Source: Prosthecobacter sp. (GTDB taxonomy: Bacteria > Verrucomicrobiota > Verrucomicrobiia > Verrucomicrobiales > Verrucomicrobiaceae). From it: a stretch of 55,319 bases of DNA. The DNA lies in assembly GCA_021733925.1 (NCBI GenBank), contig JAIPJY010000048.1, forward strand, positions 1-55,319, in the 5' to 3' direction. Each line of letters opens with the position of its first letter. The stretch's first letter is position 1. A program made the position numbers and the translations under genes. This document shows positions 17,207-25,989 of this stretch, piece after piece. The notes beneath the pieces were generated by a model. That model made no database searches, had not been told where the DNA came from, and saw nothing but the letters and a program-made list of their open reading frames with translations.

Positions 17207-19558
17207 TCAACACGCCGTCACACACGGAACCCCGCCCTCGACATCCGGCTCCACATACTTCCACACCCCGGCGTTCCCTCCACGCCGAAACACCAGCGCC
17301 ACCAGCGACAGCGTCGCCACCGAACTCAGTGGCATCAAAATCGCAGCCAGCAGCGGACTCAAATATCCCGCGAGCGCAACAATCACCGTGACAATATTGT
17401 ACGTCACCGAAAATCCAAAAACCGCATGCACAGCGCGGCGGTGCGTGGCGGCAATATCGAGCAGGCTGCTCATAAATCGCATGCTGTGCCCCAGGAAATA
17501 AAAGTCCGCTTTGTGCTCCAAAAAGCTGCGCCCCGTCACCGGACTTCCCGCACACGCCGCAGCGTCAAAGGCCAGGCTGTCATTCGCTCCGTCACCAATA
17601 TAAAGCGTGCTTTGCGGCTCATGCCCTGAGATCCAATCCGCTTTTTCGTCAGGCGTGAGACTGTGCTGCCACTGCTCCGCATCAAGATGCAACTGCTCGG
17701 CGATGGCGGCCACCTTGGCCTCGCGATCACCACTGAGAATGCTCACGCGTAGGCCGCGCGCCTGCAGAGCATCCATCTGCGCCAGAGATTCAGCACGCAG
17801 AGCATCGCGAAAGCGGAAAGCGCAGAGCGTCTGCCCGTCCCGTGTGAAAACGGCATCCGCCGACGAATCCTGCGGACGTGAGATGGCCCACTCAGATCCC
17901 GCATGCTCACAGCGCAGCCCCTGCCCGGGTTCTTCATTGACTTCGTCATCGAGACTTTCGTCATGCATACCCCCGAGTGCATCAAACAAGCTGCGGCTCA
18001 CCGGGTGCAAGTTGCCACTGGTGAGATGGCGCAGCATCTGGCGTGAAGAGTCATCCAGTTCATCCAGCGCAGCGGGATTGATCAGCAGCGGATTTTCCAG
18101 CGTGAGCGTCCCCGTTTTATCAAACACAACCTGACGCAGCCGCGTGAGCTTCTTCCAAAGGCCAAGCGTGCGCACAAAGACACCCTGATCTGCCGCACGG
18201 CTCGCAGCAATATCATCCGCCAGCGGCGCAGCCACCCCGAGCGCACAGGGACATGAAACGACAAACACCGAAATCATGACCTGCAGCGCACGCGCCCATT
18301 CACCCGTGTGCCACCACCACCACAGTCCACCCACGACGCCAGCAAATACGACCACCACCAAATAGCCACGCAGCAGCTTTTCCAGCCGCAGATCACGGTG
18401 GACACCACCACGCCGAGCTTCCAGCAGCTTGTGCAGCGTCGAGTCTTTCCAAGCTTCCAGAGCCACCGCATTCAGCGCACGTGTACCTGCGTTCAGCGCA
18501 CCCGAAGGCAGAAGCTGACCGCTGCTGCGCATGCACGAGTCGCTCTCACCACTGATCCACTCCAGGCTGATGCTCGCATGCGCATCGGTGAGTTTGGCAG
18601 CCACCGGCACCGCTTGTCCGGGCTTCACACTGAAGGTCGCGCCAGCTTGCAGAGACTCCAGCATCTCCGCCTCAGGAATGGACGGATCACGCAGCAGTCG
18701 GCGGCGATTTCTCACCACGGCCATCTGCTGCACCAGCCTGCCACCCAGCATCAGAAAGATGAACATCGCCACAAAGTCGAAGTACTTCAGCCCCGGCTCG
18801 CCGCTGATCCATCCGATGAGCGAACCCGCATACGCAGCAATGATGCCGAGCGTGATCGGCGTGTCGATGTGCAGCACCCCGGCCCGCAGCGCATGCCACG
18901 CACGCTGCGCAAAGTAACTGCCACCCACCAGCATCGACAGCGTGGCCGAGGCCGCCGCCACAAGATCAAACCAGTGGGCAAAGGCAAAGTCCGCAGGCAT
19001 CCCGAAATACGCAGGCAGCGAGAACGCCATCGCATTCATCGCAAACGCACCACACACACCAGTGCGTCTCTCCAAACTGTTGTCACTAGCCTGTCCACCA
19101 TCCGCACGCTGCATGCCCAGCAGATAGCCAAAGCGCTGCAGCTCACGCGCAAACTCCACCGGCTGAAACTTCCCCGGCTGCCACGCCATGCGCAGTTCGC
19201 CGCTGGAGATATCCACCTGAATCTGCGTCCCGCCAAGTTTGGCAAACACTCGCTCAATGAGCCAGATGCACGCCATGCACGAAAGCCCCTGCACGGACAC
19301 GGTCAATTCAGCCGCCACATCCTCACTCACCCGAGTCGCTTCTGCTGCCACCGTAGCGGTTTCCAGCCAGCCATAATCCTGCTGCCGCATCGCCTGCGCA
19401 GGCACAGGCGGCAGGTTCAGCCCAGATTTAAGATCATAGAAATGCTCCAGCCCCTGCTGCTGCAGCAGATCATGCACCGACCGGCACCCCCCGCAGCAAA
19501 ACCCATCGCTCCGCGTGCTCGGCACCGGTGTCCCACAATGCTGGCAAATGGTATTCAT
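17207..19558 (-). CDS. ccoI: Copper P1B-type ATPase CcoI/FixI
   Basis: 783 residues. Copper-transporting ATPase required for cbb3 oxidase assembly. The N-terminal zinc-finger-like region CQHCGTPVP...FCCGGC (5-25) is typical of the FixI branch. It is followed by an HMA domain with GLSCMAC (Cys94, Cys97), membrane helices, SGES in place of the usual TGES, the transmembrane SCPCAL metal site, the phosphorylation site FDKTGTLT, and hinge IGDGANDS. Downstream of safE in the cco locus but separated by an 860-bp duplicated repeat block, so it may have its own promoter there. Full family length. Confidence 0.93.
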   Translation of the reverse strand: MNTICQHCGTPVPSTRSDGFCCGGCRSVHDLLQQQGLEHFYDLKSGLNLPPVPAQAMRQQDYGWLETATVAAEATRVSEDVAAELTVSVQGLSCMACIWLIERVFAKLGGTQIQVDISSGELRMAWQPGKFQPVEFARELQRFGYLLGMQRADGGQASDNSLERRTGVCGAFAMNAMAFSLPAYFGMPADFAFAHWFDLVAAASATLSMLVGGSYFAQRAWHALRAGVLHIDTPITLGIIAAYAGSLIGWISGEPGLKYFDFVAMFIFLMLGGRLVQQMAVVRNRRRLLRDPSIPEAEMLESLQAGATFSVKPGQAVPVAAKLTDAHASISLEWISGESDSCMRSSGQLLPSGALNAGTRALNAVALEAWKDSTLHKLLEARRGGVHRDLRLEKLLRGYLVVVVFAGVVGGLWWWWHTGEWARALQVMISVFVVSCPCALGVAAPLADDIAASRAADQGVFVRTLGLWKKLTRLRQVVFDKTGTLTLENPLLINPAALDELDDSSRQMLRHLTSGNLHPVSRSLFDALGGMHDESLDDEVNEEPGQGLRCEHAGSEWAISRPQDSSADAVFTRDGQTLCAFRFRDALRAESLAQMDALQARGLRVSILSGDREAKVAAIAEQLHLDAEQWQHSLTPDEKADWISGHEPQSTLYIGDGANDSLAFDAAACAGSPVTGRSFLEHKADFYFLGHSMRFMSSLLDIAATHRRAVHAVFGFSVTYNIVTVIVALAGYLSPLLAAILMPLSSVATLSLVALVFRRGGNAGVWKYVEPDVEGGVPCVTAC

Positions 19559-19605
19559 AGATAGCCCCTCATAGCATCATTCGTATCCAAGCCCCCAGCG
19601 CCTCT

Positions 19606-19627
19606 GGAGCGCGGACCTCCGAGTCCG
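19606..19627 (+). repeat. GGAG-headed REP-like palindrome
   Basis: GGAGCG followed by CGGAC-ctccga-GTCCG (19612-19616 and 19623-19627). Same head as 8000-8019, different stem, still complementary. A further palindrome GGCTTCGAAGCC lies just downstream. Confidence 0.6.
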
Positions 19628-19832
19628 TCTTGGGCTTCGAAGCCTTGGCGAAGTAGGCAGCACTCCGCCAGCACCATGCACTCCGCTTTGCCACATCCTC
19701 TAAAAGACGCCGCACCCAGAGCCAGCGTGCCGACCACATGCCTCATCGAAAAATGAACAGGCATAAATGAATGCCTCACAATCAAGCCATGCCGTCCTTC
19801 ATTTGCCACCCCCTCTCGCATCACCTCCTGCA

Positions 19833-20133
19833 CATTGCCCCCTCCTAAACACGAACCACAATTTCTCTCCCTTCCACCCCACCTCACACCAGTCCCAAAG
19901 GGACTGTGCATCATAGCGAAGGGTTGCAGAGCCTTGGCGAGGCTACCCTGGTAAATGCGTATCAATGACCGTAAAGCAAACCCAGCACTTCTCAACACCC
20001 CAGGCTCACCAGCAGCGTCTTCAAAGAGTCCCGCCACACACCTGCCGCGCTCAATGCCTCTGTTAAGTGTCCTCATATTACTAAACATCAGTTCATGGCA
20101 TGGCAGCAGCTCGCCGCCGCACTGCTCCCAAAA
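19833..20133. repeat. 333-bp-period tandem duplication, distal unit
   Basis: Matches 20166-20466 at a constant offset of 333 bp at both ends (CATTGCCCC at 19833/20166; CAGTTCAT at 20089/20422). The proximal unit includes the last roughly 45 bp of the safE-like gene, so the distal unit carries a non-coding copy of that gene end (CATGGCAGCAGCTCGCCGCC). The units have diverged substantially. Confidence 0.85.
19862..20040 (+). repeat. Dispersed structured repeat, copy 3
   Basis: Hairpin 1 is CAGTCCC-aaa-GGGACTG. Hairpin 2 is GGGT/ACCC with AGCC/GGCT around TTGGCG. Conserved AAGCAAACCCAGCAC and CACCAGCAGCGTCT. Lies in the distal duplication unit. Confidence 0.85.
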
Positions 20134-20194
20134 CCAAGGAGTGGTCTCCCGCCCCCGATTCAGCACATTGCCCCTTCTTAAACAGGCACCACCA

Positions 20195-20373
20195 TCCTTC
20201 GCCATTCCACTCCGCCTCACACCAACCCCAAAGGGGTTGCATAACATAGCCCAGGGATGCCGAGCTTTAGCGAGTGCTTCCCTGGGTCTTGCCATGCCAA
20301 TCCGGGAAGCAAACCCAGCGGCTCGCCGCGCAAAGCGTCCACCAGCAGCGTCTGCAACGAGCTCCGCCACGCA
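20195..20373 (+). repeat. Dispersed structured repeat, copy 4
   Basis: Hairpin 1 is CAACCCC-aaa-GGGGTTG. Hairpin 2 is CCCAGGGA/TCCCTGGG around CGAGCTTTAGCGAG. Conserved GAAGCAAACCCAGC and CCACCAGCAGCGTCTGCA. It is the tandem partner of copy 3, yet both stems differ by compensating changes. Confidence 0.85.
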
Positions 20374-20420
20374 CCTGCCGCGCTCAATGCCTCTATTAAA
20401 TATCCTCATAATAGTTAGCA

Positions 20421-21113
20421 TCAGTTCATCGCATGGCAGCAGCTCGCCGCCTCACTGCTTCCAAAGTCCAGCGTATCACGCAGCCTCCACGCCAGAACCA
20501 CCGCCGTCACCAGCGCCAGCCCCCGCTGCACCTTCCGCATCGTCGCAGGCTGCATCCGCCCCCCCATCAAGTGAAGCTGCGTCTGCGCCAGAAACAGCAG
20601 CGGCAGCGTGCCCAGACCAAAGGCCACCGCAAACCCCGCCCCCTTCGCTGCGCTGCCATTCGCCGAGGCCAGCGCCAGCATCATGTAAAGCGGCCCGCAA
20701 GGCAGCAGTGGCGTGGCCAGTCCGAGGATCGCAGCACGCATCGTGCTCTTCATTTTAAAAGCCGCCGTCTGCACCCGTCGCAGCCCGGCGGAGAGAAAGC
20801 GCGGCTTCGGCAGCCACGCATCCAGTCCCAGCCCCACGCAGGTAAAGGCCAGCACCAGCAGCCACGGCAGCACCATGCCCGCCCCATGCTGAAAAAACGC
20901 CAGCGGCACCGCACCAATCGCTCCGGCGATCGCACCCGCAATGCCATACGAAATCATGCGCCCGCTGTGGTACAGCGCCGTGCTGCGCATGAAGCCACTC
21001 CCTTTCGGCCCGATGGCCCACGAACACGACAGCGGCCCGCACATCCCCACACAGTGGACGCTGGTGACAATGCCCGCCACGAAGGCTGCGGCGCTGGTGT
21101 CGATCTGCATCAT
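20421..21113 (-). CDS. SafE/DsbD-like membrane protein of the cbb3 assembly locus
   Basis: A polytopic membrane protein of 230 residues in the sulfite exporter TauE/SafE (DsbD-related, 'UPF0721/CcoH-linked') group commonly encoded after ccoGH. The N-terminal GIVTSVHCVGMCGPLS and central LGLATPLLPCGPLYMM are the paired Cys-Pro-containing half-motifs typical of this group; a role in copper delivery or redox during oxidase maturation is inferred from neighbours. Its ATG (21113) overlaps the TGA of the upstream 60-codon gene (ATGA), implying translational coupling. Its last roughly 45 bp are duplicated 333 bp downstream. The longer frame to 21227 overlaps that gene and is not used. Confidence 0.85.
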   Translation of the reverse strand: MMQIDTSAAAFVAGIVTSVHCVGMCGPLSCSWAIGPKGSGFMRSTALYHSGRMISYGIAGAIAGAIGAVPLAFFQHGAGMVLPWLLVLAFTCVGLGLDAWLPKPRFLSAGLRRVQTAAFKMKSTMRAAILGLATPLLPCGPLYMMLALASANGSAAKGAGFAVAFGLGTLPLLFLAQTQLHLMGGRMQPATMRKVQRGLALVTAVVLAWRLRDTLDFGSSEAASCCHAMN

Positions 21114-21292
21114 GCCGGTATCAGATGCTGCAGCGGCACGACCTCCGGTTGATTGTTCAGCGCGATGTAAAACAGCACGCTCCACGCGCTGAGCAGCACC
21201 ACAAACGCAAGCACCACCCACAGCCATGGCCGGCTTGCGACCCAGCCCAGGGTTTCACTTTTGCAGGTATTGGCGGGGGTCGAGGTAGTCAT
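21110..21292 (-). CDS. Short single-TM protein at the ccoH position
   Basis: 60 residues: a polar N-terminus (MTTSTPANTCKSET), one membrane segment (about 22-44, WLWVVLAFVVLLSAWSVLFYIAL), and a short outer tail NNQPEVVPLQHL. The order ccoG - this gene - safE matches where ccoH/fixH normally sits, and the TM followed by a PPxVV-like string resembles the FixH N-terminus, but FixH proteins are about 150 residues. It may be a reduced CcoH. It overlaps the ccoG 3' end by 38 bp and the safE start by 4 bp. Confidence 0.65.
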   Translation of the reverse strand: MTTSTPANTCKSETLGWVASRPWLWVVLAFVVLLSAWSVLFYIALNNQPEVVPLQHLIPA

Positions 21293-22688
21293 TGGATTTG
21301 AGGCCTGAGTCAGGGCCGTTGAATTCGAAGGGCTTGGTATGGTAGCTTTTGCCATCCTTCGTGTCCGTGATGCGGATGCTGAGCTTGAAAGGTGCTTTGA
21401 AGGCGGTCTCCGGCAGCGTGATCATGAGCGGCTTCAGTTCCTCGCCCTGCGCGTCGATGGTGACCGGCGCGTCCGCACCAGCGGCGGCCAGTCCCTCGGG
21501 CAGTGTGCCCTCCAGGGCCAGCATGAAGGTGCGCGGCTCATTGCGCTTGTTGATCAGGCGCACCAGAAACTGGTTCCGCACGATTTTGTTCGTCACATAA
21601 TACGGCGAGCCCTGCATGCGCAGCACATTGGCCCGCATCGGCTCGATCCGGCTCGCCGAAAAGGCAAACACCGCGATCCCGAGCAACAGCAGCCCGGTAT
21701 ACAAAATAATGCGCGGGCGGATGAAACGCGTTTTGCCGCCTTCAAACGCAGTCAGCGAGGAGTAGCGCACCAGCCCGGTCTTACGTCCCAGCTTCGTCAT
21801 GATGGTGTCGCAGGCGTCCACGCATGCAGCGCAGCCGATGCACTCCAGCTGCAGCCCGTTGCGGATGTCGATGCCCGTGGGGCACACCTGCACGCAGCGC
21901 AGGCAGTTCACGCAGTCTCCTGCTCCGGTCGTGCCCGCCTTGCCGCGGGGCTCGCCGCGCTTTTTGTCGTAGCCCACATTGATCGTGTGGTCGTCCACCA
22001 GCGCGGACTGCATGCGTCCATACGGGCACATGATCACGCAAAACTGCTCACGGAACCAGCTGAACGCCCCATACAGCCCCACGGTGAGAAACATCACCAC
22101 CCCAAAGGCGATGATGTGCGCCTTCGGCGAGTGGTGCATCATTTCATACAGCTTCTCCAGCGAGACAAAGTAGCTCAGGAAAATGTGCGCGATGATGAGC
22201 GAGGACAGGATGTAAAGTCCGTGCTTGGTGACTCTCCGTGTGATCTTGCCCGCCGTCCACGGCGCGGCATCCAGCTTGCGCCGTGCCGAGGCATCGCCAT
22301 CCACCAGCCTCTCAATTCGGCGGTAGATGTGCTCCAGAAACACCGTGTAGGGGCAGGTCCACCCGCACCACACGCGCCCAAACAATGCCGTGATATAAAA
22401 CAGCGAGAACCCCAGGCCCGTCACGAGGAAGAAGCCCACCCACAGATCCTGCACCGCCAGCGTCAGGCCCATGAAGTGAAAGCGGCGGTTCAGCACATCC
22501 AGAAACACCGCTGGGAAACCATTCACGGGTATCCACGGCAGCGCCACATAAACAAGGAGCAGCAGCAGGGCCACCATCCGCCGGCTCCGCGTGAACTTGC
22601 CGGACACATCGGCCGGGTGCAGCGTTTTCTTGCTGCCATCTTCATTGATGGACCCAAGGGAAACGAGGTTCAGGGGATTGAGTGGCAT
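21255..22688 (-). CDS. ccoG: Cytochrome c oxidase accessory protein CcoG (ferredoxin-type)
   Basis: 477 residues. A membrane protein with two 4Fe-4S clusters that acts in cbb3 oxidase maturation, linked to copper reduction. Features: several membrane helices, conserved RVWCGWTCPYTVFLE (about 105-119) and FCVIMCPYGRMQ, two ferredoxin motifs with Cys259/262/265/269 and Cys283/286/289/293, and a C-terminal FixG-like Ig domain from about 345. Full family length. It follows ccoP by 15 bp. Confidence 0.95.
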   Translation of the reverse strand: MPLNPLNLVSLGSINEDGSKKTLHPADVSGKFTRSRRMVALLLLLVYVALPWIPVNGFPAVFLDVLNRRFHFMGLTLAVQDLWVGFFLVTGLGFSLFYITALFGRVWCGWTCPYTVFLEHIYRRIERLVDGDASARRKLDAAPWTAGKITRRVTKHGLYILSSLIIAHIFLSYFVSLEKLYEMMHHSPKAHIIAFGVVMFLTVGLYGAFSWFREQFCVIMCPYGRMQSALVDDHTINVGYDKKRGEPRGKAGTTGAGDCVNCLRCVQVCPTGIDIRNGLQLECIGCAACVDACDTIMTKLGRKTGLVRYSSLTAFEGGKTRFIRPRIILYTGLLLLGIAVFAFSASRIEPMRANVLRMQGSPYYVTNKIVRNQFLVRLINKRNEPRTFMLALEGTLPEGLAAAGADAPVTIDAQGEELKPLMITLPETAFKAPFKLSIRITDTKDGKSYHTKPFEFNGPDSGLKSNDYLDPRQYLQK

Positions 22689-22703
22689 AGGGAGGCCTTG
22701 CGG

Positions 22704-23417
22704 CTATTTGGACGCAGGCGGTGGTGAAACAGCGGGCGCAGCAGCGGGCGCAGCAGCGGCTGCTGCGGGCGCTGTGCCGGGTGTGGTTGCTGCGGGGGCG
22801 GTGGTTGCTGCGCCGGGTGTGGCGGGTGGTGAATCTGCTGCGCGCGTGATCGGCTCGCCTTCCTTGTGGTGGCTCAGGACAAACGCGACCACTTCGCTCA
22901 CGCGCTTCATCCCCAGCACCAGCTCCCATGCGGCCATGCCTTTGGTGATGTCAGGCGAGCCTTTGCGCACGATTTTGAAAATCTCCGTCGGCTTGCCGCC
23001 ATGCTTCCATTCCTGGTCGCTCAATGGCAGGCCCGGCAGCTTCGCGCCGCTGAGCATGCCGGTAAGATCCGGCCCGTGGCAGGTCACGCACATGCCCGGT
23101 GTCATGAAGGTGGCCTTGCCGGCCTCCACTGCGGCAGGGTCTCGGGACAGCGCCCAGAGCTGCTCATCGTTGATGGATTCCATCTGCTTGTCGCGTGCCG
23201 TCTGCATTTCAGCCATCGCCTTGTCGATGACAAGGGTGTCGCTGCTGCCTATGCCCAGCTGGTAGTAGCACAGCCAGTAAATCACAAAGTAAACGATGGC
23301 GATGTAGAGGGTGAACAGCCACCAGTTCGGCAGCTTCTGGTCATACTCCTGAATGCCGTCGTAGCTGTGTTCGCGAAGTATTGGCTCGTTGTTGGGGGAT
23401 GGCTTCTTGGGGTCCAT
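22704..23417 (-). CDS. ccoP: cbb3 oxidase subunit CcoP, monoheme form
   Basis: 237 residues. Membrane-bound cytochrome c subunit that passes electrons to the oxidase. The N-terminus has the CcoP signature HSYDGIQEYDQKLPNWWLFTLY with one membrane segment, then one cytochrome c domain with CVTCH. Canonical CcoP has two CxxCH sites; only one is present, so this is a single-heme version. The last roughly 45 residues are an Ala/Pro/Thr-rich tail. The frame extends to a TTG at 23435 overlapping ccoQ, but ATG 23417, 10 bp after the ccoQ stop, gives the family N-terminus. Confidence 0.88.
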   Translation of the reverse strand: MDPKKPSPNNEPILREHSYDGIQEYDQKLPNWWLFTLYIAIVYFVIYWLCYYQLGIGSSDTLVIDKAMAEMQTARDKQMESINDEQLWALSRDPAAVEAGKATFMTPGMCVTCHGPDLTGMLSGAKLPGLPLSDQEWKHGGKPTEIFKIVRKGSPDITKGMAAWELVLGMKRVSEVVAFVLSHHKEGEPITRAADSPPATPGAATTAPAATTPGTAPAAAAAAPAAAPAVSPPPASK

Positions 23418-23427
23418 GGCGGGGGGA

Positions 23428-23580
23428 TTATTCAAGTGGCAGACGTGACATGTGCTCGGCCTTGTCTTTGCGCAGCAGCATGCCGCGCAGGGTCATGATG
23501 CCGAAGACCAGCACGGTGGTGGCGAAGGAGATGACGGGCACAACGAGGTGCCAGTTTTCGTAAATGATGCGCTTGTACAT
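23428..23580 (-). CDS. ccoQ: CcoQ-like small subunit
   Basis: A 50-residue protein beginning MYKRIIYENWHLVVPVIS and ending KDKAEHMSRLPLE, with one membrane segment and a charged C-terminal tail. Length, topology and position between ccoNO and ccoP match CcoQ/FixQ, which stabilises cbb3 oxidase. It starts 24 bp after the ccoNO stop. Assignment rests mainly on context because CcoQ sequences are poorly conserved. Confidence 0.8.
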   Translation of the reverse strand: MYKRIIYENWHLVVPVISFATTVLVFGIMTLRGMLLRKDKAEHMSRLPLE

Positions 23581-23604
23581 GGGCTGCTTTGGAGGGGCGT
23601 GGGG

Positions 23605-25989
23605 TTACTGTGCACCGTTGGCGCGGCGGCCGTCGTCTGGAATGATCGGGGAGAGCGGGAATGGCACTCCCTGGCCTTTTTTGCTGAGGGCATCCTCCAC
23701 CGCTGGCTGCTCAAACTGGCCCAGCTTCTGCAGGTAGGCGATCACCGCCACCATCTCGCTGTCAGGCCGCACCACGATGTTCGACTTCTTCAGCTCCGTG
23801 GCGATCTTCACGCCCTGCTCCAGCGCCTTCATCTTGATCTCCGTCGCATCCATCGGCGGATACGGAACGCCCAGCTGACGCATCACGGCGATCTTCCTGG
23901 GAAGGGTTTTTTGATCAAACGGCTTCGTGTTCAGGTGCGCATATGGCGGCATGTTGGACATCGGGGACATCGAGCGCGGGTCCATCAAATGCTCGTAGTG
24001 CCAGGAGTCCGGACGCTGTCCGCCTTCACGTGCCAGATCTGGACCCGTGCGCTTGGAGCCCCACTGGAACGGATGATCATAAATGCTCTCACCCAGGCGG
24101 GAGTAGTCACCGTAGCGCATCACGTCCGGCACCAGCGTGCGGATCATCTGCGAGTGGCAGTTGTAGCAGCCTTCACTCACGTAGATGTCACGGCCCGCAA
24201 GTTCCAGCGGTTCATAGAGCTTCTGAATGCGGTCTTCCACGTTCTTCGCGCTGTTCACCGTCACGGTCGGGATGATCTGGATCAGACCACCAATCACCAC
24301 GGCCACAAACGTCAGCACCGTGAAGGGCAGGTAGTTGTGCAGCAGGCTCTCATACCAGAGCGCCCAGGTGTGGCTCGTCTTCTGGAAGCGGCGCACCGCC
24401 ATGAAGCCGAAGATGATTGCGCAGATCAGGGAGGCGATGTCAGCGCCAGGAGGGAGAAAGATCCAGCCAAAGACAAGCAGCATCGCACCAAAGGTGCAGG
24501 CCGTGGGGTCGTTGAAGAAGGTTTCCTTCATGCCCATCGTGTCCGTGCCGCCACGCTGAAGCAGGGCCACCTCACGCACTTCGTTCACAGGCTTGCCGCT
24601 GCGGATGGTCTTCCACAGATTGACGCACATCACGATCCAGCCCAGCAGGAACATGCCGCCGCCGATGATGCGCAGCCCCATGAGCGGGCGGATCGCCTGC
24701 AGCGTGTCCAGAAAGGTGTTCTTCACAGCCAGCCCGTCAGCAGTGACCTGATTCAGCATCAGCCCCTGCATCACGCCGCTGATCCACATCGCCACCACAT
24801 AGAGCAGGATGCCCAGCGTGCCGATCCAGAAGTGGAAGTTCGCCATGCTGATGGAGTACAGCTTGGTGCCCCACAGGCGCGGTGCCAGCCAGTAAAACAT
24901 GCCGGCCGCCATGAAGCCGTTCCAGCCGAGCGCCCCGCTGTGCACATGGCCGATCGTCCAGTCGGAGTAATGGGAGAGCGAATTCACCGCACGAATCGAA
25001 AGCAGCGGTCCTTCAAAGGTGGACATGCCGTAGAAGGTCACACCGGCGATGAAGAACTTGATCACCGGATCTGTGCGCAGTTTGTCCCAGGCTCCGCGCA
25101 GTGTGAGCAGGCCGTTGAGCATGCCGCCCCAGCTCGGTGCCCACAGCATCAGACTGAAGAACATGCCCAGCATCTGCAACCACTTCGGCAGCGCCGTGTG
25201 CAGCAGATGATGCGGACCCGCCCAGATGTAGAGGAACACCAGCGACCAGAAATGCACAATCGACAGCCGGTAGGAGTACACCGGACGTTCCGCCGCCTTC
25301 GGCAGGAAATAATACATGATGCCGAGGATCGGCGTCGTCAGGAAGAAGGCCACGGCGTTGTGCCCGTACCACCACTGCACCAGCCCGTCCTGCACACCGC
25401 CAAAGATGCCGTAGCTGTGCGTCCAGCTCGTGGGGATGGAAAGATGGTTGACGATGTAGAGCATCGCCACCGTCACAATCGTGGCGATGTAGAACCACAG
25501 CGCCACGTACAGGCTGGGCTCGTTGCGCTTGTGCAGCGTCAGGAAGAAGTTCACCGCAAACACCACCCAGATCACCGCCACGGCGATGTTGATGGGCCAG
25601 ATCAGCTCGGCGTATTCCTTGCCGCGTGAAAGGCCCAGCGGCAGCGTGATCGCCGCCGCCACGATGATGAGCTGCCAGCCCCAGAAGTGAATGGAGCTCA
25701 GCGTGTCATTGCCCATGCGGCACTTGCACAGTCGCTGCGTGGAGTAGTAGATGCCTGCGAACATCATGTTCCCCACGAACGCAAAAATCGCCGCATTGGT
25801 ATGCAGCGGGCGCAGCCGCCCGAAGGTCAGCCATTCAGCGAGGTTGAGCTGGTGGAAGTTGAGCTGGCTGGCGATGAAAACGCCTGCGAGCATGGCAACG
25901 ACGCCGAAGATGATCGAGGCCAGCATAAACTGGCGCACGACTTTGTCGTTGAATTCAATGGGTACTTTGGAGGCTGCTGTGCTGGTCAT
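23605..25989 (-). CDS. ccoNO: Fused cbb3 oxidase subunits I and II (CcoNO)
   Basis: 794 residues. Residues about 1-470 are CcoN, the catalytic subunit with about 12 helices and heme/copper ligands in LRPLHTNAAIF, WWYGHNAVAFF, AGPHHLLHTALP and GHVHSGALGWNG. After a linker with two extra hydrophobic stretches (about 490-535), the rest is CcoO, a monoheme cytochrome c with CYNCH at 608-612 and the Met-ligand region SNMPPYAHL. N and O are separate genes in proteobacteria; fusions occur in Bacteroidota and some other phyla. It reduces oxygen to water at high affinity. Its start overlaps ccoS by 35 bp. Confidence 0.93.
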   Translation of the reverse strand: MTSTAASKVPIEFNDKVVRQFMLASIIFGVVAMLAGVFIASQLNFHQLNLAEWLTFGRLRPLHTNAAIFAFVGNMMFAGIYYSTQRLCKCRMGNDTLSSIHFWGWQLIIVAAAITLPLGLSRGKEYAELIWPINIAVAVIWVVFAVNFFLTLHKRNEPSLYVALWFYIATIVTVAMLYIVNHLSIPTSWTHSYGIFGGVQDGLVQWWYGHNAVAFFLTTPILGIMYYFLPKAAERPVYSYRLSIVHFWSLVFLYIWAGPHHLLHTALPKWLQMLGMFFSLMLWAPSWGGMLNGLLTLRGAWDKLRTDPVIKFFIAGVTFYGMSTFEGPLLSIRAVNSLSHYSDWTIGHVHSGALGWNGFMAAGMFYWLAPRLWGTKLYSISMANFHFWIGTLGILLYVVAMWISGVMQGLMLNQVTADGLAVKNTFLDTLQAIRPLMGLRIIGGGMFLLGWIVMCVNLWKTIRSGKPVNEVREVALLQRGGTDTMGMKETFFNDPTACTFGAMLLVFGWIFLPPGADIASLICAIIFGFMAVRRFQKTSHTWALWYESLLHNYLPFTVLTFVAVVIGGLIQIIPTVTVNSAKNVEDRIQKLYEPLELAGRDIYVSEGCYNCHSQMIRTLVPDVMRYGDYSRLGESIYDHPFQWGSKRTGPDLAREGGQRPDSWHYEHLMDPRSMSPMSNMPPYAHLNTKPFDQKTLPRKIAVMRQLGVPYPPMDATEIKMKALEQGVKIATELKKSNIVVRPDSEMVAVIAYLQKLGQFEQPAVEDALSKKGQGVPFPLSPIIPDDGRRANGAQ

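Larger units (their letters stand above)
19559..20420. other. Duplicated repeat block between safE and ccoI
   Basis: 862 bp with no accepted gene. It holds a GGAG-headed palindrome (19606-19627), structured repeat copies 3 and 4, and a 333-bp tandem duplication (about 19833-20133 against 20166-20466). A continuous minus-strand frame of 288 codons crosses it but reads the repeats and is rejected. Confidence 0.75.

Noticed and set aside
19555-20421. A 288-codon open frame on the minus strand between safE and ccoI, with internal repeats (NRGIERGRCVA twice)
   Set aside because: It reads straight through two copies of the dispersed structured repeat and the 333-bp duplication; the protein repeats mirror the DNA repeats and the composition is not protein-like.
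23452-25629. A 725-codon open frame antisense to ccoNO
   Set aside because: His/Arg/Gln-rich shadow frame opposite a fully recognised, high-GC gene.
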